Shown piece by piece: positions 41,029-47,083 of a stretch of DNA of 47,083 nucleotides (the first letter of the stretch is position 1; the number at the start of each line of letters is the position of its first letter). Both the position numbers and the translations under genes were made by a program. This DNA comes from Paenibacillus ehimensis NBRC 15659. GTDB taxonomy: Bacteria > Bacillota > Bacilli > Paenibacillales > NBRC-103111. The notes beneath the pieces are model-generated. The model was given only the letters and a program-made list of their open reading frames with translations, did no database searches and was not told the DNA's origin. The stretch spans positions 1 through 47,083 of the forward strand of contig NZ_BILX01000050.1 of assembly GCF_004000785.1 (NCBI RefSeq), read 5' to 3'.

Positions 41029-43315
41029 ATTGCTTCACCTTATCCCGTAAAGCGGAAAAATCTTCAGGCAGCAGCGGTTTATAAAAGTAATAGCCTTGAA
41101 TCGTACAATCGCCGATCGCTTGTAGCAGCTTCACCTGCTCCTCCGTCTCCACGCCTTCCACCACAACCGATAAATTCAGGCTCCGGGCCATCGCCATAAT
41201 CGCTTTGACAATTCCGGCATGTCCTTCGTTCTCGGCCATTTCCCCGACGAACGACTGCGCGATTTTGAGCGAATCGACTTGGAAGGTCCGCAAATAGCCG
41301 AGCGACGAATACCCCGTACCGAAATCGTCCATCGAGATATGCAGGCCCAACGCTTTGAGGCGCAGCAGCGTATCGGTCGTTTCCTTCGTATTCTGCAGCG
41401 CGACGCCTTCCGTAATTTCGATAATCAGCCGGCCGGAGGCCATTCCCGTTTCCTTCAAAATACCGGCCACCTTGTCTACGAAGCCGTCCTGCACAAGCTG
41501 TCTGGGCGAGACGTTAACCGCGATTTTCAGCGGCGGCCTCCCTTCCCGCTCCCATTCGACCGCCTGCCTGCACGCCGTCCGAATGACCCAATCGCCGATC
41601 GGCACGATCAAGCCGGTATCCTCGGCAAGCGGCACAAAGTCGGAAGGCGGCACCAGATGCCCGTCCGCATTCCTCCAGCGCAGCAGCGCTTCCGCCCCGA
41701 CGATCGCCAAATCTTTGGAGCTTACCTGCGGCTGGTAGCACAGAAACAGCTCGTCATGATCCAGCGCATGCCGCAGCGCGCGCTCCATCAGGATGCTTCT
41801 CAGCATGCCGTCCTTCAGCGACGGCGTAAAGAACCGGAAACGGTCCCCGCCGAGCTCTTTGGCCTGATACATGGCCGCATCCGCATGCTTCATCAGGTCG
41901 GCTTTGGTCAAGCCGTCCTCCGGGTACACCGCGATGCCGATGCTGGTTGAAGTCTGAATCTCGTGAACCCCTACCTTGAAAGGCTCGGCGACGGCCCGAA
42001 GAATCGACTCCGCCAGCGACTGCGCTTGCCTGGAGGAGGCAAGCGGTTCGGTCAGAATTGTAAATTCGTCGCCTCCTTGGCGCGCGACGAGGCATGTCTC
42101 CGGAACGATTCCCCGAATCCGTTCCGCCACTTGACGGATTAATTCGTCGCCCGTTACATGGCCAAGGCTGTCGTTTATGTATTTGAAGCGGTCCAGATCG
42201 AGAAACAGTACCGCAAACGGCTGCCCGTCCTGCGAGGCGTTCTCGATCGCTTCCTGCGCCTTTCGCTCGAATAAACGCTTGTTCGGAAGCCCTGACAAGT
42301 CGTCATGGGATGCAAGAAACTCGCTATTTTCGAGCATTTGTTTGAGCCGGGTGACCAGTCTTTCATTCTCCAGAAGCATGGAGATTTGGCGTACCAAGAT
42401 CAGGGCGGTCACCATGACTGTTCCTGTCACAACAGCGTCCAACTGGTCGATGCGGTGAAGCATTAACAAGAATAAGATCGCGAAGCCGGCATAAGGAAAA
42501 AGCAAACGCAGCAGACGGGCGCCGGAGAAGAACCGCGCCTCCGCCGCAGGCCGGTCTTGGGGATGGGAAGCATACCAGCCCGCGAAGCCATAAGCAAACA
42601 GACCCGCGCTCCACAGCAGATCGTACCACTGCCCTGCCTGATAGTTCCCCGAGATCACGTCGAGCACATAAATCATGTCTCCGGCGATAAAGACGACGAA
42701 ACCGAAGGTGATCAAGACAAGCACCCGCCGATCGAACAAAGGCGTATAGGCGAAATGAAGAACGAAGAGGCATAGCAAGATCCCGAAATCCGTTATCGGG
42801 TAAGACAGCACCGCCGCCTGACCGAACCCGTCGGGATGGGACAGCATCGCCTGCAGGTTGGGCCGGATGACGAATTCCCAGCTGACCGTACCGACGATCA
42901 GCAGGATCATGATACAGTCGAAGAGAAACCGGATGCCTTGCGAGATGCTTTTTTCCCGGAACAACAAGTAAAACAAAGCGGCAAAAAACAACCCGGTTTG
43001 CAGGTTCCAGAACAGGTCGGCTAAACTGATCGTCGGTGGACGGACAACCAGCACCCAGGCATAGAAGGCCCAGATCAACTGCCCGAGCAAATAGAAACAG
43101 GCGCCCGCGGTCATCAGCATCCAGAACGCTCCCGCGCTCCCCCGGTGGGCCTGATAAGTCCGCAGCAGCATGGCAAACGAAGCCGCTGGCGGAATAACCT
43201 CCCACAACAAGAAAAAGCGCTCGCCCGCCCCAAAGCCCCATTTTGCTGCGGCGAATACCGCAAAGTAGACCGCTATCAACGCGATCATCGGTTTACGCCA
43301 AGCGATCCAGTTCAT
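41027..43315 (-). CDS. Membrane GGDEF-EAL cyclic di-GMP enzyme
   Basis: 762 residues. About nine N-terminal helices, then GGDEF (ARQGGDEFTIL, about 425) and EAL (EALLRW, about 540). GGDEF keeps DLDRFKYINDSLGH; its I-site position reads PETC, not RxxD. EAL keeps NVSPRQL, EITEG, DDFGTGYSSL, EGVETEEQ and the QGYYF glutamine, but the usual LKID is LKIA, losing a conserved Asp. Both making and breaking cyclic di-GMP are possible; phosphodiesterase activity may be weak. ATG 43315 has GGGGCGGATGG upstream; further starts lack a site. Confidence 0.9.
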   Translation of the reverse strand: MNWIAWRKPMIALIAVYFAVFAAAKWGFGAGERFFLLWEVIPPAASFAMLLRTYQAHRGSAGAFWMLMTAGACFYLLGQLIWAFYAWVLVVRPPTISLADLFWNLQTGLFFAALFYLLFREKSISQGIRFLFDCIMILLIVGTVSWEFVIRPNLQAMLSHPDGFGQAAVLSYPITDFGILLCLFVLHFAYTPLFDRRVLVLITFGFVVFIAGDMIYVLDVISGNYQAGQWYDLLWSAGLFAYGFAGWYASHPQDRPAAEARFFSGARLLRLLFPYAGFAILFLLMLHRIDQLDAVVTGTVMVTALILVRQISMLLENERLVTRLKQMLENSEFLASHDDLSGLPNKRLFERKAQEAIENASQDGQPFAVLFLDLDRFKYINDSLGHVTGDELIRQVAERIRGIVPETCLVARQGGDEFTILTEPLASSRQAQSLAESILRAVAEPFKVGVHEIQTSTSIGIAVYPEDGLTKADLMKHADAAMYQAKELGGDRFRFFTPSLKDGMLRSILMERALRHALDHDELFLCYQPQVSSKDLAIVGAEALLRWRNADGHLVPPSDFVPLAEDTGLIVPIGDWVIRTACRQAVEWEREGRPPLKIAVNVSPRQLVQDGFVDKVAGILKETGMASGRLIIEITEGVALQNTKETTDTLLRLKALGLHISMDDFGTGYSSLGYLRTFQVDSLKIAQSFVGEMAENEGHAGIVKAIMAMARSLNLSVVVEGVETEEQVKLLQAIGDCTIQGYYFYKPLLPEDFSALRDKVKQ

Positions 43316-43558
43316 AACCCATCCGCCCCATCTCATTGTGGTATCACGTGTTGATGCCAAGGGAAGCGCTGCACAAGTTTAAGCCCTCGTATAACTAAAT
43401 GAATTATAAATTAATCATCGGGCAATTCGGACTATTTTTTTAGTACTAATTACTCACAGAAATCAACATGCCTTACCAGCTGTATCGAAATCGGTGGGCT
43501 TGGCCGCTCTTATCCCTTCCCTTTCGTCGGCCCGGCTCTCCGTTTGCAGACAAAAAAC

Positions 43559-43586
43559 TTGAAAATTATCCGCCGTACGTTATAAT
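43559..43586 (+). promoter_or_regulatory. Sigma-A-like promoter of the HAD gene
   Basis: TTGAAA (43559-43564), 16 bases, TATAAT (43581-43586). It is the only signal I can support in the 308-base gap 43316-43623. Confidence 0.6.
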
Positions 43587-43623
43587 GAGGGCAATTTGAC
43601 TTTACGGGAGTGGAGAACGCACC

Positions 43624-44442
43624 ATGTACAAGATGCTTGCAATCGACATCGACGATACGCTGATTAACGACGAGAAACAGATCACCGAAGGAACCAAGGA
43701 GGCGCTCGCCGCAGCGTTGGCCGAAGGAGTGATCGTTACGCTGGCCACCGGGCGGATGTACGCCTCGGCCAAGCAGCTTGCCGGTCAGCTGGAACTGAAC
43801 GTGCCGCTGATCACATATCAAGGGTCGCTCGTCAAAAATTCGATCGACGGACGCGTCTTGTACGAACGGACCGTGCCCGCCGACGCGGCTCAGCTCATAT
43901 TCGATTTTTGCGAATCCGAAGGATTGCATTTACAAACGTACGTGAACGACGTACTGTATGTCAAGGAAGACAACGATAAAGCGAAAGCGTACGCCGCGCT
44001 TTCGAAAATCCCTTATACCGTCTACCCGAACTTCGGAGAGCTGGCGGCACAGCCTTCGATGAAGCTGCTGATCATCGACGAGCCGGAGCTGCTTGACCGC
44101 GTCGCGGAGCGGCTCCGCGGCTTGACCGGCGGGCAGGTGCACATTACGAAATCGAAGCCGCATTTTCTGGAAATCGTGCATATCGAAGGCACCAAAGGAC
44201 ATGCGCTTGCGCATCTGGCCGAGCATTTCGGCATCGGGCTCGAGCAGGTCATCGGTATCGGAGACAGCTGGAACGACCGCGAAATGCTGGAGGTGGCAGG
44301 TCTTGGCGTCGCGATGGGCAACGCCGTCGAATCGTTGAAGGAAATCGCCGATTATGTGACTTTCAGCAATAATGAGGACGGCGTCAAGCACGTCGTCGAG
44401 AAATTCGTGCTGCGCCGCGAAGAAGCAGGGAGCCGCAGCTAA
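43624..44442 (+). CDS. Cof-type HAD family phosphatase
   Basis: 272 residues. HAD motif I DIDDTLI (nucleophile Asp about 8), motif II TLATGRMYA, motif III Lys region (HVEGTKGHALAHL-like HIEGTKGHALAHLAEHF) and motif IV GIGDSWNDREML. The type IIB cap between motifs II and III marks the Cof/YidA group, which dephosphorylates sugar phosphates or flavin mononucleotide. GGAGTGGAG precedes ATG 43624. A single gene under a clear promoter. Substrate unknown. Confidence 0.93.
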   Translation: MYKMLAIDIDDTLINDEKQITEGTKEALAAALAEGVIVTLATGRMYASAKQLAGQLELNVPLITYQGSLVKNSIDGRVLYERTVPADAAQLIFDFCESEGLHLQTYVNDVLYVKEDNDKAKAYAALSKIPYTVYPNFGELAAQPSMKLLIIDEPELLDRVAERLRGLTGGQVHITKSKPHFLEIVHIEGTKGHALAHLAEHFGIGLEQVIGIGDSWNDREMLEVAGLGVAMGNAVESLKEIADYVTFSNNEDGVKHVVEKFVLRREEAGSRS

Positions 44443-44548
44443 GGGGTTAGATGCCGGATGTAAACTGGCGGATGTCCTGGTTTTTTAGCGGACAAGCCTG
44501 TTTGGCAAGCTTTGAAAAATTGCGCAGACGTTGAGGCTGCAACGGACG

Positions 44549-44572
44549 GACCGCTCCTGGAGCGGTCTTTTT
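44549..44572 (+). terminator. Rho-independent terminator
   Basis: GACCGCTC and GAGCGGTC (44549-44567) form a stem with a very short loop, followed by five T. Between HAD and transporter genes (44443-44695) there is no other gene that I can support. Confidence 0.7.
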
Positions 44573-44695
44573 GGCGTGCTCCGCCCCGGTGACTGGTCCG
44601 CCGGCAAAAGCAGAGCATGTTCTCACCCTTTTCCGCTGTCCGCATACGCTGGTAGTACAAAGGCGTTAGGCTTTTGTCCAGTGGAGGTGGGATGT

Positions 44696-46105
44696 TTGGG
44701 TATCGCACTAATTTCACTGCATTACGCGTATCTGCTGTTCGTTTTGTTGATTATCGGATTTATGGTGATGCGCCGGGATACGACGATCGTCTGCATTACC
44801 GGCATCGTGCTGATCGGGATGCTCTCGACGGGATCGCTTCATGCTTCGGTCAGCGGCGTATTCCACAGCTTTATTTATGCCATGAAAGAGCTGCTCGGCA
44901 CGATCCTGATCATTTGCATCGTCGTGGCGATGAGCAAGGTGCTGGAGAAAAGCGGCGTGGGCGAGACCATGATCTCGCCGTTTGCCCGGTTCATCCGGAC
45001 TCCGGCGCTTGCTTTCTGGATCATTGGCCTTCTTATGATGTCCATGTCGTGGTTTTTCTGGCCGTCCCCGGCCGTTGCGCTCGTAGGGGCGGTCCTGCTT
45101 CCGGCAGCTTTAAGAGCAGGCTTGCCCGCGATCGGTGCAGCCATGGCGATGAACCTGTTCGGCCACGGCATCGCGCTGTCCGGCGACTATGTCATCCAGG
45201 GCGCGCCGAAGCTGACGGCCGATGCGGCCGGCATCCCTGTTGCCGCCGTGATGGAGGCCAGCGTGCCGCTCGTTCTTGTCATGGGCGCCGTGTCGACAGT
45301 GACCGCCTTCTGGATGCTGCGCCGTGAGATGCGGCAAGGACGGCTTACGCCGGGCGACGGCAGCGCAGCGGCGGCATATAAGGCAGGAGTCGGCAAAACG
45401 GAGGCAAAAGCCTCTCAGCTGCCGCGCGCGGGCCGGATTGCGCTGGCGTGGGTCATTGCGCTGCTGTTCGCCGCCGATGTGGCCGTCATGTTCGCGTTCA
45501 AGCTGCAAGGCGGCGACGCCACTGCGCTTGTCGGCGGAACCGCGCTGCTTGCGATGCTCCTTGTCTCATTGCTGACACACCGAGGGCACGGGCTGGAGCG
45601 GGCGACCGGCTATTTGGTCGACGGCTTCCTGTTCGGCTTTAAGGTATTCGGACCGGTCATCCCGATAGCCGCGTTCTTTTATCTCGGCGACTCGGCGCTT
45701 ACGGACATTTTCGGCAGCGTACTGCCCAAAGGCTCGCACGGTCTTGTCAACGATCTCGGCTATGCACTCGCCCACGCGGTGCCGCTCAACCAGGCGATCG
45801 GCGCGGTCACGTTGACGGCTGTCGGCGCCATTACCGGTCTCGACGGCTCCGGTTTCTCCGGCATTTCGCTGGCCGGCTCGATCGCCCGTCTTTTTGCCGC
45901 TGCCATCGGTTCGGGGGTTGCCACGTTGACCGCGCTCGGGCAGATCGCCGCGATCTGGGTCGGCGGAGGCACGCTTGTGCCGTGGGCGCTTGTCCCGGCA
46001 GCCGCCATCTGCGGCGTCGATCCGTTCGAACTGGCGCGGCGCAATTTGAAGCCCGTCATCGCGGGGCTGATCGTTACGGCGATGGTGGCGATGTTTTTGA
46101 GTTGA
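44696..46105 (+). CDS. Multi-pass membrane transporter, ion-transporter type
   Basis: 469 residues with about 11-12 helices. Features of ion-transporter superfamily carriers: LLIIGFMVMRRDTTIVCITG at the start, MSMSWFFWPSPAVALVGAVL, the broken-helix Gly/Ser stretch GHGIALSGDYVIQGAPKLTA, and GLDGSGFSGISLAGSIARLF near residue 385. It resembles NhaC/GntP-like carriers; the substrate (sodium or an organic anion) cannot be told. TTG 44696 is five bases after GGAGGTGG. The open frame continues upstream across the terminator, which is not used. Unrelated to its neighbours. Confidence 0.8.
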   Translation: MGIALISLHYAYLLFVLLIIGFMVMRRDTTIVCITGIVLIGMLSTGSLHASVSGVFHSFIYAMKELLGTILIICIVVAMSKVLEKSGVGETMISPFARFIRTPALAFWIIGLLMMSMSWFFWPSPAVALVGAVLLPAALRAGLPAIGAAMAMNLFGHGIALSGDYVIQGAPKLTADAAGIPVAAVMEASVPLVLVMGAVSTVTAFWMLRREMRQGRLTPGDGSAAAAYKAGVGKTEAKASQLPRAGRIALAWVIALLFAADVAVMFAFKLQGGDATALVGGTALLAMLLVSLLTHRGHGLERATGYLVDGFLFGFKVFGPVIPIAAFFYLGDSALTDIFGSVLPKGSHGLVNDLGYALAHAVPLNQAIGAVTLTAVGAITGLDGSGFSGISLAGSIARLFAAAIGSGVATLTALGQIAAIWVGGGTLVPWALVPAAAICGVDPFELARRNLKPVIAGLIVTAMVAMFLS

Positions 46106-46188
46106 AAGCGGGTTCGAAAATCCGTCAACCCGCCTGCGGGAACTTACTTTATAAGTTGAAGCATAGCATACAGGCACCGGAGGAATAT

Positions 46189-46269
46189 TTGTACGGGATC
46201 TCCGTTTCGACGCTCCCGCCAGGTCCTGACTTTGGTTCAAGCTCTCCCCTCCAGGTTAAGAAGAGTTAG
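46189..46269 (+). CDS. Leader ORF, 26 residues
   Basis: TTG 46189 stands five to six bases after CGGAGGA and opens MYGISVSTLPPGPDFGSSSP, then LQVKKS and TAG 46267-46269. Its last codons form the left arm of a hairpin that hides the ribosome site of the next gene, and its stop lies in the hairpin loop, 21 bases before that gene's ATG. A regulatory leader peptide is more likely than a functional protein. Confidence 0.5.
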   Translation: MYGISVSTLPPGPDFGSSSPLQVKKS

Positions 46270-46288
46270 TTTTCTTAACGGGAGGGGA
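46245..46288 (+). promoter_or_regulatory. Hairpin sequestering a Shine-Dalgarno site
   Basis: TCCCCTCC (46245-46252) pairs perfectly with GGAGGGGA (46281-46288), which is the ribosome site of the gene at 46291. GTTAAGAA (46255-46262) pairs perfectly with TTCTTAAC (46272-46279). Two 8-bp stems are joined by a small internal loop. The hairpin lies in the mRNA leader, and an upstream GGAGG (46179-46183) could compete for CCTCC. Confidence 0.65.
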
Positions 46289-46290
46289 TT

Positions 46291-46713
46291 ATGGTGCTCA
46301 AAAAAAGGTATTACGTTTCCGTCGGTACGGGTACGATCGAGGATGCGCAGACGCTTGCGGATCTCGGAGACTACTCCTATGAATATGCGGTTGAAGCCAC
46401 CGATCAAGAAATTCGGGAGCTGCGGTGGCTTATGAGCAGTTACGAGGCCGAAACGGAGAAGACGTTCGCCCGCGCCGGAGTGCCTTACAAATCGGCGGAT
46501 CATGACGAAGCAACCGATGAGTACAACGCCCAAGTACGGGAGCTGTATGCTATGATCTATCGGCTGGGAACGCCCGAAACACGCGGACATATCGAAAAAA
46601 TGCGGATCATGGAGAAGCTGGGCAACCCGGATTACAGGCAGCCGGGCTACGGTAAACATAATGCCGAGGAAGCCATTGAAGTGGATAAGAGGGAGCGGGT
46701 TGAGCCAAAGTAA
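46291..46713 (+). CDS. Conserved hypothetical protein
   Basis: 140 residues, soluble and acidic. It opens KRYYVSVGTGTIEDAQTLAD, continues SYEYAVEATDQEIRELRWLM and ends with YRLGTPETRGHIEKMRIMEK. I recall related short proteins in Bacillales without a known function; no catalytic motif is seen. Its Shine-Dalgarno site is locked in a strong hairpin preceded by a leader ORF, so its translation is probably conditional. No operon partner downstream. Confidence 0.78.
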   Translation: MVLKKRYYVSVGTGTIEDAQTLADLGDYSYEYAVEATDQEIRELRWLMSSYEAETEKTFARAGVPYKSADHDEATDEYNAQVRELYAMIYRLGTPETRGHIEKMRIMEKLGNPDYRQPGYGKHNAEEAIEVDKRERVEPK

Positions 46714-46792
46714 ATTACCCGCCGTTCTTCTTTGTGAAAAAAGAAACAAGCCCTCCCTTTTTTCCGGTCACGTTTGGGCTCCCGTCTCATAT

Positions 46793-46850
46793 ACTTGGTA
46801 AGGATTATAGGCATTAGCATAGTACATATAACGTATGCTTCCTACCAAGT
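46793..46850. promoter_or_regulatory. Inverted repeat upstream of the last gene
   Basis: ACTTGGTA (46793-46800) and TACCAAGT (46843-46850) are perfect inverted repeats, extended by GGA/TCC after a one-base bulge. They lie 18-75 bases before ATG 46868. Could be an operator or a leader hairpin. Confidence 0.35.
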
Positions 46851-46867
46851 AAAAGGGAGAGGGTACC

Positions 46868-47083
46868 ATGAGTTACGAAGAGATTCCTTACACCGATTCG
46901 TACGATGAGTTCTTTTCGGAGACGCCGGACGATGAGGCACCCCTGGAAAGATATCCTGACGAACGCGGGGGCCCCGGTATATATGGAGGCCCTCAAGGAA
47001 CGGGCTATCAAGGCCCGCCGACTGGCGGGGCAGGCGCCGGCGGCTACCAAACCTGGCCGGGACACACTACCGGCACGGGCTAT
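46868..47083 (+). CDS. Gly/Pro/Tyr-rich protein, truncated by the window
   Basis: 72 residues visible, open at the window end. An acidic start (SYEEIPYTDSYDEFFSETPD) passes into a Gly-rich stretch (GGPGIYGGPQGTGYQGPPTG) with Tyr at intervals, like spore coat or other low-complexity surface proteins. GGGAGAGG precedes ATG 46868. No domain can be named from this part. A spore or surface role is only a guess from composition. Confidence 0.6.
   Translation, partial: MSYEEIPYTDSYDEFFSETPDDEAPLERYPDERGGPGIYGGPQGTGYQGPPTGGAGAGGYQTWPGHTTGTGY

Noticed and set aside
44531..44695. Upstream extension of the membrane transporter
   Set aside because: It would cross a terminator hairpin and has no ribosome site; TTG 44696 does.

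Overview
The window is about 55% GC outside one AT-rich patch. It carries spore genes (yyaC), SLH-anchored exoenzymes, a YesM/YesN-controlled sugar operon and many Bacillota-type ribosome binding sites (AGGAGG, often with TTG or GTG starts). This is what a Paenibacillus-like member of the Bacillales looks like. The genus is inferred from gene content and protein style only. No rRNA, tRNA or CRISPR array is visible.

Layout. 1-1.9 kb: 5' tip of a group II intron (minus strand) beside a hairpin, then an apparently self-regulated marR and an MFS exporter broken by one base. 1.9-9.9 kb: chromosomal genes, namely a stalk-domain exported protein, a cupredoxin, an amino-acid-type binding lipoprotein, an NAD(P)-binding oxidoreductase, a DUF3298 protein, a Cache-GGDEF diguanylate cyclase, a TauE/SafE transporter and a Cys-rich small protein. 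9.9-13.7 kb: tetR-gdx efflux pair, yyaC, a family 2 glycosyltransferase and cutC.

13.8-17.6 kb is an AT-rich island, all on the minus strand. It holds two SUKH (SMI1/KNR4) proteins, an unknown 183-residue protein, a DUF1963-like protein, a barstar-like protein and two decayed frames placed where toxin C-termini would sit. It reads as an immunity array of a polymorphic-toxin system whose toxin body is absent. A secreted protein of unknown function faces it at 17.8 kb.

19.8-30.6 kb is a sugar locus: ABC permeases, binding lipoprotein, YesN-type response regulator, YesM-type kinase and a GH151-like alpha-L-fucosidase on one strand, with a divergent cupin-AraC regulator. Two tiny genes missed by length cut-offs lie between the fucosidase and the regulator. 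A 590-base gap between the binding protein and the permeases holds two large nested palindromes.

30.5-47.1 kb: a zinc phospholipase C-like protein, a 31-residue membrane peptide, a two-gene ABC exporter with direct-repeat boxes upstream, padR coupled to a HAAS-FtsW fusion (frameshifted), a LacI regulator, the thyA-dfrA pair, an SLH-anchored 5'-nucleotidase, a GGDEF-EAL protein, a Cof-type HAD phosphatase, a transporter, a small protein apparently controlled by a leader ORF and a Shine-Dalgarno-sequestering hairpin, and a truncated Gly-rich protein.

Several genes look broken by single-base length changes at or near homopolymers. Assembly error is therefore as likely as true decay for those.
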